From: Actinomycetota bacterium
GTDB taxonomy: Bacteria; Actinomycetota; Geothermincolia; Geothermincolales; RBG-13-55-18
Direction of reading: 5' to 3'
Assembly: GCA_003598015.1 (NCBI GenBank)
Contig: QZKE01000047.1
Coordinates: forward strand, 17,647 to 81,646
Length of the DNA: 64,000 nt
The notes beneath the pieces are model-generated. The model was given only the letters and a program-made list of their open reading frames with translations, ran no database searches and was not told where the DNA came from. A program made the translations under genes and the position numbers. Shown here in pieces: positions 1 to 9,934 of the stretch (the stretch's first letter is position 1; the number at the start of each line of letters is the position of its first letter).

Positions 1-924
1 TTCGCGGGCATCTACCCCGTGGATTCCGACGATTTCACCTCCCTCAACGATGCACTGGAGAGGCTCAAGCTCAACGATGCCGCCCTCACCTACGCCAAGG
101 AGACCTCCAAGGCTCTGGGGTTCGGCTTCAGATGCGGTTTTCTGGGTTTGTTGCACATGGAGATAGTACAGGAGCGTCTGGAGCGGGAATACGGGCTCGA
201 CCTGGTCATAACCGCTCCCAACGTGGTGTATGAGGTAGAGGAGCAAGGAGGCGGGGTGGTCTACGTACGCAATCCCTCGGATATGCCGGATATGGGGACG
301 TTGAGAGAAGTGAGGGAACCTTACGTCCTGGCCACTATCCTGGTGCCGCCCGATCACATGGGCGCCATGCTGGAACTCGTTAAGGAGAGGCGGGGGATAT
401 ACCAGGATATGACCTATCTGTCCGGCCGGCGGGTCGAGATACGCTGCCGCCTTCCCCTGGCTGAGATGGTAGTGGACTTCTACGACCAGTTGAAATCGCG
501 CAGCCGGGGCTATGCATCACTCGACTACGAACACGCCGGATTCTCGGCCGGCAACCTGGTGAAGCTGGACATCCTCATCAATGGCGAACCCGTTGACGCC
601 TTTTCGTCCATCGTGGAGAGAGGCAGTGCATACGATTATGGCCGGCGTATCACGCAGAGGTTGCGCGAGCTCATACCTCGACAGCTCTTCGACGTACCCG
701 TTCAGGCGGCCATCGGCGGACGTATCGTGGCGAGGGAGACCATCAAGGCGAAGCGCAAAGACGTACTGGCCAAGTGCTACGGCGGCGATGTCACCAGGAA
801 GAAGAAACTGCTGCAGAAGCAGAAAGAAGGCAAGAAGCGCATGAAGATGGTGGGAAAGGTGGAGATACCGCAAGAGGCCTTTATCTCCGCCCTGAGAATG
901 ACCAGGGAGGAGAGCGGCAGATGA
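1..924 (+). CDS. lepA: Elongation factor 4 (LepA), C-terminal part, cut by window edge
   Basis: This is the distal half of the ribosome-associated GTPase EF4/LepA, which back-translocates stalled ribosomes. The frame is open from base 1 (FAGIYPVDS at the edge), so the GTPase domain lies outside the window. What remains covers the EF-G-like C-terminal domains and the LepA-specific tail, recognisable by the basic [17 protein letters not shown] stretch near the end. The stop TGA overlaps the ATG of hemW (ATGA), so the two are translationally coupled. There is no sign of damage. The identification is very secure; only the true start is unseen. Confidence 0.97.
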   Translation, partial: FAGIYPVDSDDFTSLNDALERLKLNDAALTYAKETSKALGFGFRCGFLGLLHMEIVQERLEREYGLDLVITAPNVVYEVEEQGGGVVYVRNPSDMPDMGTLREVREPYVLATILVPPDHMGAMLELVKERRGIYQDMTYLSGRRVEIRCRLPLAEMVVDFYDQLKSRSRGYASLDYEHAGFSAGNLVKLDILINGEPVDAFSSIVERGSAYDYGRRITQRLRELIPRQLFDVPVQAAIGGRIVARETIKAKRKDVLAKCYGGDVTRKKKLLQKQKEGKKRMKMVGKVEIPQEAFISALRMTREESGR

Positions 925-2030
925 GACTGTACATACACCTGCCTTTCTGCCTCTCGCGCTGTGCATACTGCGATTTCAACTCGCGGGTCGCCGGATTCCG
1001 CGTCAGGCGCGATTACGTGCTGGCTCTGCTGCGGGAACTCGACACATGGGCCTGTATCCTGGGAGAAAAGGAGAGGCTGCTGGAGTCGATATATATCGGC
1101 GGCGGCACGCCGTCGCTGATGAGCGGCGGTGATATCTCCGGGTTGCTGGGCGAGGTAACCGCACGATTCCGGGTGCATGGGGGGACCGAGGTAACCGTCG
1201 AGGTTAATCCGGCCACCTGGAACCGCGAGGACTTCGCCATCGCATGCGCGGGCGGCGTAAACCGCATCAGCATCGGAGTGCAGGCGCTGCGGGACAGGGA
1301 CCTGAAGCTTCTGGGCAGGGCACACGATGCCCGGGAAGCTAAAGATGCCGTGACGCATGCCATGGGCAGCGATGCCGCCTCGGTTTCGGTGGACCTGCTC
1401 TACGGCTTGCCGGGCATGAGCGCCGATGTTCTGCGTGAATGCCTGAACGAGGTGCTTGAAATGGGACCCCATCACCTGAGCCTGTATGCGCTCACCCTGG
1501 AAGAGCGAACGCCGCTGTATGATGCCGTCGCCGGGGGAGAAATCGCGCTTCCGGGTGAAGACGAGGTGGCCGAGGAGTTCCTGGCGGGGGCGGGTCTGCT
1601 GCACGAGAGGGGATTTGAACACTACGAGATCTCGAACTTCTGCCTTCCCGGTCACCACAGCCGCCATAATCTGGCCTGCTGGACGAGGGAGGAGTACCTG
1701 GGGATCGGTGCCGGTGCCCATTCCTTCCTGGGAAGCCTGCGCTTCCGGAACACCGCCTCCGTCCTGGCGTATAAGAGCATGGTGGGCGCAGGACTGTTGC
1801 CGGTATCCGACTGCGAACTCCTCGCCGGGCAAGAGGAAGTAAGCGAGGAGATCATGCTGGGGCTGAGGACTGACCGCGGGGTGCGTGATGATATCCTGGG
1901 AGCTGGAGACGCATACCTTGAGGACCTGGAGGACGAAGGGCTGCTGGTGAGGGAGGGAGGGCGCGTGCGCCTGACGGATCGGGGAATGCTGGTCTCCAAC
2001 GCCCTTATAACCGACCTGCTGCCCGCTTGA
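921..2030 (+). CDS. hemW: Heme chaperone HemW (radical SAM, HemN-like)
   Basis: A 369-residue radical SAM protein of the HemW family, a cytosolic heme chaperone formerly annotated as anaerobic coproporphyrinogen oxidase. The N-terminus reads YIHLPFC followed by CLSRCAYC, which gives the CxxxCxxC cluster motif at residues 10, 14 and 17. A GGGTPS glycine-rich SAM motif follows near residue 60. The ATG at 921 was chosen because it overlaps the lepA stop and places the cluster motif at the usual distance; upstream in-frame codons lie inside lepA. The lepA-hemW-hrcA order is common in Gram-positive bacteria. HemW rather than true HemN is inferred from length and context. Confidence 0.95.
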   Translation: MRLYIHLPFCLSRCAYCDFNSRVAGFRVRRDYVLALLRELDTWACILGEKERLLESIYIGGGTPSLMSGGDISGLLGEVTARFRVHGGTEVTVEVNPATWNREDFAIACAGGVNRISIGVQALRDRDLKLLGRAHDAREAKDAVTHAMGSDAASVSVDLLYGLPGMSADVLRECLNEVLEMGPHHLSLYALTLEERTPLYDAVAGGEIALPGEDEVAEEFLAGAGLLHERGFEHYEISNFCLPGHHSRHNLACWTREEYLGIGAGAHSFLGSLRFRNTASVLAYKSMVGAGLLPVSDCELLAGQEEVSEEIMLGLRTDRGVRDDILGAGDAYLEDLEDEGLLVREGGRVRLTDRGMLVSNALITDLLPA

Positions 2031-2055
2031 CGTGCGATCGCGAGAACCAATAGGT

Positions 2056-2061
2056 TATAAT
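2056..2061 (+). promoter_or_regulatory. Candidate -10 box of the hrcA-dnaJ promoter
   Basis: A perfect TATAAT lies 26 bases after the hemW stop and just ahead of the CIRCE operator. No good -35 box is at 17 bp; the nearest TTGACG (2027-2032) is 23 bp away, so the -35 assignment is open. The operator would cover the transcription start, as expected for HrcA autoregulation. Confidence 0.6.
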
Positions 2062-2065
2062 CGAG

Positions 2066-2092
2066 GTAGCACTCTAAGTAGGAGAGTGCTAA
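2066..2092 (+). promoter_or_regulatory. CIRCE operator (HrcA binding site)
   Basis: The inverted repeat matches TTAGCACTC-N9-GAGTGCTAA with one mismatch, G for T at the first base. The arms are 2067-2074 and 2084-2091 with exactly 9 bases between them. It lies between a TATAAT box and the hrcA start, so HrcA should repress its own operon (hrcA-dnaJ) until heat or unfolded-protein stress titrates GroEL. The CIRCE/HrcA pairing is established knowledge; the site is read directly. Confidence 0.93.
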
Positions 2093-2118
2093 ATGAACTC
2101 GCAAGAGGAGAGCGCTGG

Positions 2119-3147
2119 ATGCTGGACAAGAGACAACAGAAGATATTGAAAGCAGTGGTGCACAAGTACATCACCACCGGCACGCCCGTCGGGTCCAAAT
2201 CACTGGCGGCCAGCCTCAACCTCGGCGTAAGCGCGGCCACCATCCGCAACGAGATGAGCAAACTCGAGGGCATGGGCTACCTGTACCAGCCCCATACTTC
2301 GGCCGGCCGGTTGCCTACCGACCTCGGCTACCGCTTCTACGTGGACAGCCTCAGCGGGCGTACTCGCCTGCGCGAGGAGGAGAGGAAGGCCGTCCTCACT
2401 CTCTTTTCCCAGAAAACACGCGAACTGGAAAACCTGCTGCAAGAGACCAGCACGCTGCTTTCCCGCCTGACCAGCGCCGCGGCCATGGTCATAGCCCCCC
2501 GCTTGCGCCGGAACACCATCAAACACGTCGACATCGTGGACCTGGCGGAGGACATCATCCTCCTGGTGATCATCACCGATACCGGCAGGGTCGAGAAAAA
2601 GCTCATCGATATGAAGGGCATCGATGAGGCGATCGACCTCGACGGGATACAATCCTTCCTCAACCGCAAACTGCAAGGCAAGGGGCTGGACGAGTTCGCC
2701 CACCTCTCCGGAAGCCCCGAGGTAGCCAACCTGAAGTCGCCGCTGCTCACCGCGAAAGTTATGGCGGTTATCAAAGATATCCTCTGCGAAGAGGAGTACG
2801 AGAAGGTCTTCGTAGGAGGAACGGTCAACCTGCTGCGCTATCTTGACGACGAGGGGGCAAAGAGGATCGAGGATCTGCTCAAGCATTTCGAGGAACAGTA
2901 TTTCCTGCTGAACTTGTTGGGCGAAGCCCTGGGCTCGAAGGAGACACTCGTGCGTATCGGGGACGAGAACATCTACAAGGAACTGCAGACGTTTAGCCTG
3001 GTCGCCACCCCTTATGCCATCGGGGAAGAGATGGTCGGCACGGTAAGCGTGCTGGGGCCGACACGGATGGATTATGCCAGGGTCATACCTACGGTCGATT
3101 TCATAGCCAAGTCCCTTAGCCGCACACTCGAGATGCTCAAAGGATAA
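2119..3147 (+). CDS. hrcA: Heat-inducible transcription repressor HrcA
   Basis: A 342-residue HrcA. It has an N-terminal winged-helix domain (residues 1 to about 75, with the conserved GVSAATIRNEM and GYLYQPHTSAGRLPT blocks) followed by the GAF-like dimerisation core typical of the family. The start ATG at 2119 gives MLDKRQQKILKAVV, the usual N-terminus, with AAGAGGAGAG upstream as ribosome binding site. The reading frame extends further upstream across the CIRCE site, which cannot be coding for this repressor. It is followed closely by dnaJ, so the cell probably regulates a co-chaperone pair here, while grpE and dnaK lie elsewhere. Confidence 0.96.
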   Translation: MLDKRQQKILKAVVHKYITTGTPVGSKSLAASLNLGVSAATIRNEMSKLEGMGYLYQPHTSAGRLPTDLGYRFYVDSLSGRTRLREEERKAVLTLFSQKTRELENLLQETSTLLSRLTSAAAMVIAPRLRRNTIKHVDIVDLAEDIILLVIITDTGRVEKKLIDMKGIDEAIDLDGIQSFLNRKLQGKGLDEFAHLSGSPEVANLKSPLLTAKVMAVIKDILCEEEYEKVFVGGTVNLLRYLDDEGAKRIEDLLKHFEEQYFLLNLLGEALGSKETLVRIGDENIYKELQTFSLVATPYAIGEEMVGTVSVLGPTRMDYARVIPTVDFIAKSLSRTLEMLKG

Positions 3148-3152
3148 AAAGG

Positions 3153-4271
3153 TTGACGGTGCGTACCATGAAGGATTACTACGCGGTACTGGGCATTGCG
3201 AAGGATGCTACCCCGGAGGAGATAAAGCGGGCATACAGGCAGTTGGCGCTGCGACACCATCCCGATGTCAGCGATGAGGACGGCGACGTAGGGACCCGTT
3301 TCAAAGAGCTAAGCGAGGCATACGAGGTGCTGAGCGATCCCGAACGGAGGAGAAGATACGATCTCTTCGGTGAGGAAGGGCCGGCCCTATCGGGCTTCGG
3401 CCAGGGTTTCGACGCATTCACTGGACCCTTCGGGGATATCTTCAACCTCTTCTTCGGCCGTGGACAGGCCCGCGACACGCATGCGCCACGGCGGGGAAGC
3501 GACCTGCTGTTTACGCTGGAAATAACCCTCATGGAGGCATTTGGGGGTATCACTCGTAGCATCGAGATTCCAAGGCATGAGCAATGCTCCACATGCGGGG
3601 GCACGGGATTGGAGAAAGGCTTCGGCCACGATCTCTGCCCGGAGTGCGGCGGTGAGGGGAAGATAACCCACATGCGGCGCAGCTCCTTTGGCACCTTCAG
3701 CTCTACGGTCGCCTGCCGGCGCTGCGGCGGTAGCGGCGAGATAAACACCCACCCCTGCCGGGAGTGCGACGGTAGGGGTGCAAGGCAGATCGTGGATGGT
3801 CTGGAAGTGGACATCCCGGCCGGGGTCGACAGCGGCGATCGGATACGCATGACCGGCAAGGGCGAGGCGGGCAACATGGGCGGACCCCCGGGGGATCTCT
3901 ACATCGAGGTAAGGGTCAGAGAGCACGAGACTTTTTCCCGCCACGGCAGCGACCTCCACGCCATGGTGACCGTGGATATCTCCGAGGCGGCGCTGGGTAC
4001 GGACGTCGTCATCGCTACGCTCAACGGCGAAGATAGCCTGCACATACCGGCGGGAAGCCAACCTGGAGAAGTCTTCAAGTTGCGGGGCAAGGGAATGCCG
4101 CGCCTGCGTGCGCGGTCCGCGGGGGATCTCTTTCTCACGCTGGAGGTTAAAGTTCCGCGTAAATTGAACACCGAGCAGAAGCGGCTGCTCAAGGAGTATC
4201 AACGCATCGAAGCACAGAAAAAGGACGCATCCGGAATGATCGCACGCCTGCGCAAGGCGATGAGGCCCTGA
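3153..4271 (+). CDS. dnaJ: Chaperone protein DnaJ
   Basis: A 372-residue type I DnaJ co-chaperone that stimulates DnaK ATPase. The J domain spans about residues 7-70 with HPD at 36-38, followed by a G/F-rich linker, then four CxxCxGxG-type zinc repeats (CSTCGGTG, CPECGGEG, CRRCGGSG, CRECDGRG) and the C-terminal substrate-binding domains. The TTG at 3153 has AGGA about 9 bases upstream; an alternative ATG at 3168 would start MKDYYAVLG, closer to the family norm but with a weaker ribosome site. It lies 5 bases after hrcA and is presumably under the CIRCE operator. Confidence 0.96.
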   Translation: MTVRTMKDYYAVLGIAKDATPEEIKRAYRQLALRHHPDVSDEDGDVGTRFKELSEAYEVLSDPERRRRYDLFGEEGPALSGFGQGFDAFTGPFGDIFNLFFGRGQARDTHAPRRGSDLLFTLEITLMEAFGGITRSIEIPRHEQCSTCGGTGLEKGFGHDLCPECGGEGKITHMRRSSFGTFSSTVACRRCGGSGEINTHPCRECDGRGARQIVDGLEVDIPAGVDSGDRIRMTGKGEAGNMGGPPGDLYIEVRVREHETFSRHGSDLHAMVTVDISEAALGTDVVIATLNGEDSLHIPAGSQPGEVFKLRGKGMPRLRARSAGDLFLTLEVKVPRKLNTEQKRLLKEYQRIEAQKKDASGMIARLRKAMRP

Positions 4272-4273
4272 TC

Positions 4274-5005
4274 TTGACCACGGCCAGATTTTATGTAGAC
4301 TCCGCGGCGCTCCTGGAAGGGCAATTGATCCTCGAGGGCGCAGACCACCACCATCTCAGCCGCGTGCTCAGGATGCATGACGGCCAGTTCCTGCAATTGA
4401 TGGACGGCAAGGGGGCAATCGCCCGGGGTAAGATCCTCGAGATCTCGCGGGCCTGCACTTCTGTTATGGTCGAAGAAGTACGGTTAGTGGAGGAGGAGCG
4501 GCCGCTATTGAAGCTTTTCCAGGCGTTGCCGCAGGGCAGAAAGATGGACTCCGTGGTGCAATGGAGCGCGGAGTTGGGTGCGGCTGTCGTGACGCCGTTT
4601 GCATGTTCACGCTCTCACGTCCTGGATGTGTCGGTGGAAAAGAGGTTTGAGAGATGGTGCAGGATAGCCATGGAGTCCTCGCGTGTAGCCGGGCGGCCCT
4701 ATCTCCCCGAGATCAGCAAAGCCCGCGGGTGGGACGAGGTATTGTATGAGCTCGCGGACGTGGAAGTCGTGCTCGTGGCGGACGAGGTGGGTGGAGCGCG
4801 GCCCCACGACGCCCTGGGTGACGCGATGGTTCCGGAGGCAGTGGGACTGGTAATCGGGCCGGAGGGGGGTTTCACACAGGTGGAGAGGGAGGATCTGCTC
4901 GCAGGAGGGGCTCTTCCCGTGAGCCTGGGAGATACGGTGTTGAGGACGGAGACCGCGGGCATGGTGCTCATGGCCGCGGTAAGGTGTCGTTACGGATTGC
5001 TGTGA
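4274..5005 (+). CDS. rsmE: 16S rRNA (uracil1498-N3)-methyltransferase RsmE
   Basis: A 243-residue SPOUT-fold methyltransferase that methylates U1498 of 16S rRNA in the decoding region. Family markers are GPEGGF and LGDTVLRTETA near the C-terminus, which form the knotted SAM pocket, and an N-terminal PUA-like part. The start is TTG, three bases after the dnaJ stop; dnaJ-rsmE adjacency is frequent in Gram-positive bacteria. The last codons overlap the upstream reach of mtaB but not its chosen start. Identification is secure from motifs, length and context. Confidence 0.94.
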   Translation: MTTARFYVDSAALLEGQLILEGADHHHLSRVLRMHDGQFLQLMDGKGAIARGKILEISRACTSVMVEEVRLVEEERPLLKLFQALPQGRKMDSVVQWSAELGAAVVTPFACSRSHVLDVSVEKRFERWCRIAMESSRVAGRPYLPEISKARGWDEVLYELADVEVVLVADEVGGARPHDALGDAMVPEAVGLVIGPEGGFTQVEREDLLAGGALPVSLGDTVLRTETAGMVLMAAVRCRYGLL

Positions 5006-5013
5006 GGGTGAAC

Positions 5014-6285
5014 ATGGCCGGAGTCGCCGTTTACACGGTGGGCTGCAAGGTGAACCAGGCGGAGAGCGATGAGTTGAGAGCGGGCCTGCAGGATGCAGGT
5101 CACGATATCGTACGTCTGCCCGCCATAGCGGATCTCTGCGTGGTGAACACCTGCACGGTGACGGCCGAAAGCGATCGCAAGTGCCGTAAGCTCATCCGCT
5201 GGCTGGCAAGACGCGGTGCCCGAGCCATCGTTGTCGCGGGATGTTACGCGGAAGTGAGGCCGGGCGATCTGGAAACATTGCCGGGAGTCTTGCGCGTGCT
5301 GCCGAACGCGCGGAAGGATGGATGGTTGCGGGAGATAACGTCCATGCTGCCGGAGGGTGGATGCGGCAGCCGCGAGCCGGAAACCCGCCGCACGCGCTCC
5401 TTCATCAAGGTACAGGACGGCTGCGAACGCGCCTGCTCCTACTGCATAGTGCCTCTGGCCAGGGGGAAGGAGAGATCGCGACCCGTGGGTGAGATCATGC
5501 ATGAGGCGACACGGTGTATTGCGACGGGATCGCATGAACTAGTCCTCTGCGGCATCAACCTGGGAAGGTACAGCCAGGGGACCGGCAGGGACCTCGGCTA
5601 TCTGGTGCGCGAGGTGCTCTCCGCCGGAGATGGATACAGGGTAAGGCTCAGTTCCATCGAACTGGAGGACCTGCACATCGCATGGCTGCGGGATTGGGCC
5701 GGATCGGACCGGATCTGCCCCCACCTGCATATCCCGCTGCAGAGTGGCGACGATGCCATCCTGCGGGATATGGGCAGGGGATACACTGCTGAAGACTTCA
5801 AAGCACTGGCGGGATCGCTACGCGCGATCTGGCCGGAAGCATCCCTGACTACCGAGGTTATCGTGGGGTATCCTGGTGAGGACGACGAAGCATTCCGGCG
5901 CACCGTAGAGGTCCTCTCGCAGGTACGACCGGCGCGCGTTCACGTTTTCCGCTTTTCACCGCGGCCGGGTACGCGGGCATGGAGCAGGAAGGATGCATCA
6001 GATCATGTGGAGACGGAGCTGAGATCCGGGATACTGCGGGAGTTGGCGGAAGAATGGCGTTTGGGGTACATTGAGGAGCGCGGGGGGGAGTTACGCGACC
6101 TGCTGGTGGAGGAGGTCGTGGTACGCGAGGGAAGCGCGATAGCCCGAGGGACCACGGAGGACTTCATCAAGGGAACTCTCTTCTCGGTTCCTTCCGGAAT
6201 CGCAGCGGGAGAGATCGTATCTTGTGAGATCTGCGGAGTGACGGGAGGCAGGGCAAGGCTGGAAGCAGTGGAAGGCAATGCCTGA
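5014..6285 (+). CDS. mtaB: tRNA (t6A37)-C2-methylthiotransferase MtaB
   Basis: A 423-residue radical SAM methylthiotransferase that converts t6A37 to ms2t6A in tRNAs reading ANN codons. The N-terminal UPF0004 domain carries cluster-binding Cys in GCKVNQAE, NTCTVT and GCYAEV. The radical SAM domain carries CERACSYC near residue 140, and a TRAM-like C-terminal part follows. GCKVNQAE marks the MtaB branch rather than MiaB or RimO. ATG 5014 is preceded by GTGAGGGTG; a GTG at 5008 is an alternative. It lies 8 bases after rsmE, in the usual dnaJ-rsmE-mtaB string. Confidence 0.94.
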   Translation: MAGVAVYTVGCKVNQAESDELRAGLQDAGHDIVRLPAIADLCVVNTCTVTAESDRKCRKLIRWLARRGARAIVVAGCYAEVRPGDLETLPGVLRVLPNARKDGWLREITSMLPEGGCGSREPETRRTRSFIKVQDGCERACSYCIVPLARGKERSRPVGEIMHEATRCIATGSHELVLCGINLGRYSQGTGRDLGYLVREVLSAGDGYRVRLSSIELEDLHIAWLRDWAGSDRICPHLHIPLQSGDDAILRDMGRGYTAEDFKALAGSLRAIWPEASLTTEVIVGYPGEDDEAFRRTVEVLSQVRPARVHVFRFSPRPGTRAWSRKDASDHVETELRSGILRELAEEWRLGYIEERGGELRDLLVEEVVVREGSAIARGTTEDFIKGTLFSVPSGIAAGEIVSCEICGVTGGRARLEAVEGNA

Positions 6286-6336
6286 AACACGCTGCGGACG
6301 GGACTAAGCGCCGGCCACTAGTATGGGAGGAGCGAC

Positions 6337-6681
6337 ATGGAGGAATGCATTTTCTGCAAGATCGCACGAGGAGAGATGGCGTCGGACATGCTCTATTCCG
6401 ATGATGATGTCATTGCGTTTCGGGATATCAACCCCCAGGCACCCGTACATTTTCTGGTCTTACCCAGAGAACACATCGTCTCCGCCCTCGACCTTACGCC
6501 GGATGATGCCGTGCTTCTTTCCAGGATCTTCGAGGTCATCAACATCGTCGCCGAAAAGGAGGACATAGCCGAGAGCGGCATGCGCGTTCTAACCAATGTC
6601 GGGAGAGCGGCTGAGCAGATCGTCCTCCATCTACATTTCCATGTCCTGGGGGGCAGAAGGCTGCACTGGCCGCCGGGTTAG
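6337..6681 (+). CDS. HIT family nucleotide-binding protein (HINT-like)
   Basis: A 114-residue histidine triad protein. The N-terminus CIFCKIARGEM and the triad LHLHFHVLGG near the C-terminus are diagnostic for the HINT branch, which hydrolyses purine phosphoramidates such as AMP-lysine. Residues around FRDINPQAPVHFLVLP form the nucleotide pocket. The ATG follows a GGGAGG ribosome site. It lies between mtaB and phoH, an order common in Firmicutes and Actinobacteria. The exact physiological substrate is not known for most bacterial members. Confidence 0.93.
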   Translation: MEECIFCKIARGEMASDMLYSDDDVIAFRDINPQAPVHFLVLPREHIVSALDLTPDDAVLLSRIFEVINIVAEKEDIAESGMRVLTNVGRAAEQIVLHLHFHVLGGRRLHWPPG

Positions 6682-6715
6682 ATGCTTAGCCGGACAAGCA
6701 TCCTGGATAAGGGAG

Positions 6716-7708
6716 GTGCTGAAAACGGAGGATAGGGGTCAGAAAGAACTGAAAATCCTGGTGCCGGGCAACCAGCCCATGGTCGCCCTCCTGGGAGATC
6801 GGGACGAGATGTTGAAGGTGGTCGAGAAGGCCTTCAAGAGCAGCATCCTGGTGAGGGGAAACGAGATCACCATACGCGGCGACGCCGGCGAGCTCGAGAC
6901 CATAGGCAAGCTCTTCGAGGAGTTGCTGGAGTTGCTCACTTCCGGCATGCCGCTGACCCCGGAAAGCGTGGAGCGGGCGATTGAGATGATCCTGGAGGAC
7001 GGGGAGTTGAACCCCACACAAGTCTTCACGGATATAATCATCTCCAGGAGGGGAAAGGTCATCCGTCCCAAGACTCCGAACCAGAAGCGCTACGTGGAGG
7101 CGATACGCTCGAACACCATCGTCTTCTCCATCGGCCCGGCAGGAACCGGAAAGACCTACCTGGCCATGGCCATGGCGGTAAAAGCCCTGCTCGCCAAGGA
7201 GGTAGGCAGGATGATCCTCACTCGTCCCGCCGTAGAGGCAGGAGAGAAGCTGGGCTTCCTCCCCGGGGACATGTACCAGAAAGTCGACCCGTATCTCCGC
7301 CCCCTCTATGATTGCCTCTACGAGATGCTGGAGGTGGAAAGATTCTCAAAGTACATGGAGCAGGGGATAATCGAGGTCGCGCCGCTGGCGTTCATGCGCG
7401 GGCGCACCCTGAACGACGCCTTTATCGTCCTGGACGAGGCTCAGAACACTTCGCCGGAGCAGATGAAGATGTTCCTGACCCGGCTCGGCTTCGGCTCCAA
7501 GGCGGTGGTGACCGGCGACATAACACAGATCGACCTGCCGGGCGGGCAGCTTTCCGGGATGAACGTGGTGAGGGAGATTCTCACCGACATAGGCGGCATA
7601 GAATTCGTATACTTGGACGAGAGAGACGTAGTCCGGCACAAGATCGTACAGGAGATAGTGCGTGCCTATAGCCGCTACGACGAATCCCGCAACGAGCGCG
7701 GAAACTGA
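6716..7708 (+). CDS. phoH: PhoH family ATPase
   Basis: A protein of about 330 residues of the PhoH-like family, a cytosolic P-loop ATPase related to superfamily 1 helicases and implicated in RNA metabolism. Walker A is GPAGTGKT near residue 140 and Walker B is VLDEAQN, followed by the family block GDITQIDLP. The N-terminal KH-like region (residues about 10-100) contains RGNEITIRG. The start is uncertain: GTG 6716 gives a normal length, though GGGAGG sits right against it; the frame also runs back into the HIT gene. It is followed by pgpH and ybeY, the classic order. Confidence 0.93.
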   Translation: MLKTEDRGQKELKILVPGNQPMVALLGDRDEMLKVVEKAFKSSILVRGNEITIRGDAGELETIGKLFEELLELLTSGMPLTPESVERAIEMILEDGELNPTQVFTDIIISRRGKVIRPKTPNQKRYVEAIRSNTIVFSIGPAGTGKTYLAMAMAVKALLAKEVGRMILTRPAVEAGEKLGFLPGDMYQKVDPYLRPLYDCLYEMLEVERFSKYMEQGIIEVAPLAFMRGRTLNDAFIVLDEAQNTSPEQMKMFLTRLGFGSKAVVTGDITQIDLPGGQLSGMNVVREILTDIGGIEFVYLDERDVVRHKIVQEIVRAYSRYDESRNERGN

Positions 7709-7727
7709 CGCAAGGGTCGAGGGGAAG

Positions 7728-7811
7728 ATGAATACCCGGGTGCTTGCAGCGGGATTGGGGATGGTGCCGATAGTGGCGTTGCCGATGTATACGACACCCG
7801 TTGTTGTATAA
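7728..7811 (+). CDS. Possible 27-residue hydrophobic small protein
   Basis: A short frame from ATG 7728 to TAA 7811 between phoH and pgpH. It has GAGGGGAAG directly upstream as a plausible ribosome site and encodes a mostly hydrophobic peptide with one possible membrane segment ([15 protein letters not shown]). I do not recognise it. Its 3' end overlaps a TATAAT (7807-7812) that may serve pgpH. It could equally be non-coding intergenic sequence. Confidence 0.3.
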   Translation: MNTRVLAAGLGMVPIVALPMYTTPVVV

Positions 7812-7828
7812 TAATACAGATCGATGAT

Positions 7829-9934
7829 ATGGACGAAAAAGAAGGCTCAAAAGGGCATAAACCCTGGTATGGGTCGTTTATCCCCGAGAGCGGGGAAAAA
7901 CGGGCCTTTCTGATTTCCCTCACGCTGCTCGTTTGCATCCTCGCCATGCTCGTGCTGGAATACGCGCCGAGAGTTACCCGTTTCGAGGTCGGCAAGCCGA
8001 GCACGGAGACGGTCATATCATCGCGCGACTTCAGTGTGGTCGATGAGGAATCGACGCAACAGGCTGAGGATATCGAACGCAGGAGGAAACAGCAGCTCTT
8101 CATCGATGACAGCGCCCTAGAGGGAGCCGTAGACAGCCTGGCGGGATTCTTCGATCAGGCCCGCATTATCTCGAAGCACAGCGAGAGCACGGCGGGAAAG
8201 GTAGCGGAGCTGCTGGCTACCCAGGAGGATCTGGAGGTGAGCTTCGGGGTACTGGAGACCGTCGTCACAGCCACCGAAGAGGAATCATCATTGATCTATG
8301 CCACGGCGATCGACCTCCTCAACGTGGCCATGTCGGAGCCGGTTGCGGGCGACAACATCGCTGAGAAGCGGGAGGAGATAGAAGCGCGGGCGGAGGGCAT
8401 GCCCATCGTCGTAGATGCCAGGCGGGCGGCCATGGAGCTGGCTGCTTCCTTCCTCACCGTAAACACCCCGTATTCTTCCGCGACCATTAACCTGGATATA
8501 GAAACGTCGCTGGAAGAGTTGGGGCCGGTGACCATCAAATACAGCGTAGGTCAGAAGATAGTCGACAAAGGCGAGATAATCACCGAGCTGACCCTGGCAT
8601 CGCTAAGCGCGGCGGGGGCGCTCTCTCCCGTGGGAAACTATCAGCAGGTACTGGGTATCGGCCTTCTCGTACTGGCGTTATACGCCCTGGCGCTCATCTT
8701 CTTCAAGCGCTACCGGCCGGATATCGCGGGGAACTGGAGAGTCGTGGCCATGATCTGCCTGGTATTCCTGGTGTTCTGCCTGTCCTGCCGCCTCTGCGCG
8801 GTCTTTATCGATGAAAACCCCCTGTGGGGATACCTGATCCCCCTGGCCCTGGTCGGCATGACCATGGCGGTCCTCCTGGACCGGCTGGTGGCGCTGTTCA
8901 TGGTGTTGATGGGAGGGGTGCTCACGGGACTCTTCGTCAAGGGCAACATATACCTCACCATAGCCGCGTTGATGGGGGGTCTCGCCGGCGCTCTCCTGGT
9001 GGTGGAGGTGAAAAACCGCCAGGACCTCATGCGCAGCGCCGTCGAGGTCTCGCTGATCATATCCGCCGTTTCCATGATCACCGCGAGCCTCATCAAGGAC
9101 GTGAGGTTCATCCTCCTCGCGGGCCTGCTGGGACTGGGGAACGGGATCGTCGTCTCCATCGTCACCCTCGGCTCCCTGCCGGTGCTGGAAAGGATATCCG
9201 GTATCGTGACCCCCATGCATCTTCTGGAACTTGCCTCGCCCGATCAGCCACTCATGAGAGAGCTCATCTCCAAGGCGCCGGGGACCTACAGCCACAGTGT
9301 GATCGTGGGCAACCTGGCCAATGCGGCGGCCGTCGAGATCGGCGCGGATGCCCTGCTCGCGAGGGTGGGATCCTACTATCACGACGTAGGCAAGATCAAG
9401 CGTTCGGGTTTCTTCGTAGAAAACCAGCCCCGGGGATTGAGCAGCCACGAAAACCTCAAGCCCAACCTGAGTGCCCTGGTCATCACGGCTCATGTCAAGG
9501 AGGGCGTGGAGCTGGCCCGCGAATATCACCTGCCGGACGAGATCGTGGCCATAATCAAGCAACACCACGGCACGTCACTCGTGCGTTATTTCTATGCCCG
9601 GGCGCTGGAGGAGGGGAGCGGTCCGGAAACCGTGTCCGAGAGCCGTTTCCGCTACCCCGGAGAGAAACCACAGAGCAAGGAAGCGGCCATAGTCATGCTG
9701 GCGGATGCCATAGAGGCCGCGGCAAAAGCACTCGAGAAGCCGACGCCGGTGAAGTTGGAGCAGCTGACGCGCATGCTCAGCATCGAACGGCTGCAGGATG
9801 GACAGCTTAACGAATCCAACCTCACCCTGGGCGATCTCGAGAAGATAAACAAGGCCTTTTTGCGCATCCTAACCAGCATGTATCATGAACGCGTGGAATA
9901 CCCCGCTCTGGTAAAGGAAGAGGGCATATCTTGA
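7829..9934 (+). CDS. pgpH: PgpH-type membrane HD phosphohydrolase (7TMR-HDED)
   Basis: A 701-residue membrane protein of the 7TMR-HD family, whose studied members (PgpH) degrade c-di-AMP. One N-terminal membrane helix (about residues 26-45) is followed by a large extracytoplasmic domain (about 50-270), then a block of hydrophobic helices (about 270-470). The cytosolic HD domain contains [11 protein letters not shown] and YYHDVGK with the His-Asp pair at 518-519. A TATAAT at 7807-7812 may be a promoter. The gene ends in TTGA overlap with ybeY. The c-di-AMP role is inferred from the family. Confidence 0.92.
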   Translation: MDEKEGSKGHKPWYGSFIPESGEKRAFLISLTLLVCILAMLVLEYAPRVTRFEVGKPSTETVISSRDFSVVDEESTQQAEDIERRRKQQLFIDDSALEGAVDSLAGFFDQARIISKHSESTAGKVAELLATQEDLEVSFGVLETVVTATEEESSLIYATAIDLLNVAMSEPVAGDNIAEKREEIEARAEGMPIVVDARRAAMELAASFLTVNTPYSSATINLDIETSLEELGPVTIKYSVGQKIVDKGEIITELTLASLSAAGALSPVGNYQQVLGIGLLVLALYALALIFFKRYRPDIAGNWRVVAMICLVFLVFCLSCRLCAVFIDENPLWGYLIPLALVGMTMAVLLDRLVALFMVLMGGVLTGLFVKGNIYLTIAALMGGLAGALLVVEVKNRQDLMRSAVEVSLIISAVSMITASLIKDVRFILLAGLLGLGNGIVVSIVTLGSLPVLERISGIVTPMHLLELASPDQPLMRELISKAPGTYSHSVIVGNLANAAAVEIGADALLARVGSYYHDVGKIKRSGFFVENQPRGLSSHENLKPNLSALVITAHVKEGVELAREYHLPDEIVAIIKQHHGTSLVRYFYARALEEGSGPETVSESRFRYPGEKPQSKEAAIVMLADAIEAAAKALEKPTPVKLEQLTRMLSIERLQDGQLNESNLTLGDLEKINKAFLRILTSMYHERVEYPALVKEEGIS

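Noticed and set aside
777..1832. 351-residue frame on the minus strand
   Set aside because: Antisense to lepA and hemW, both clearly coding; composition is that of a mirror frame.
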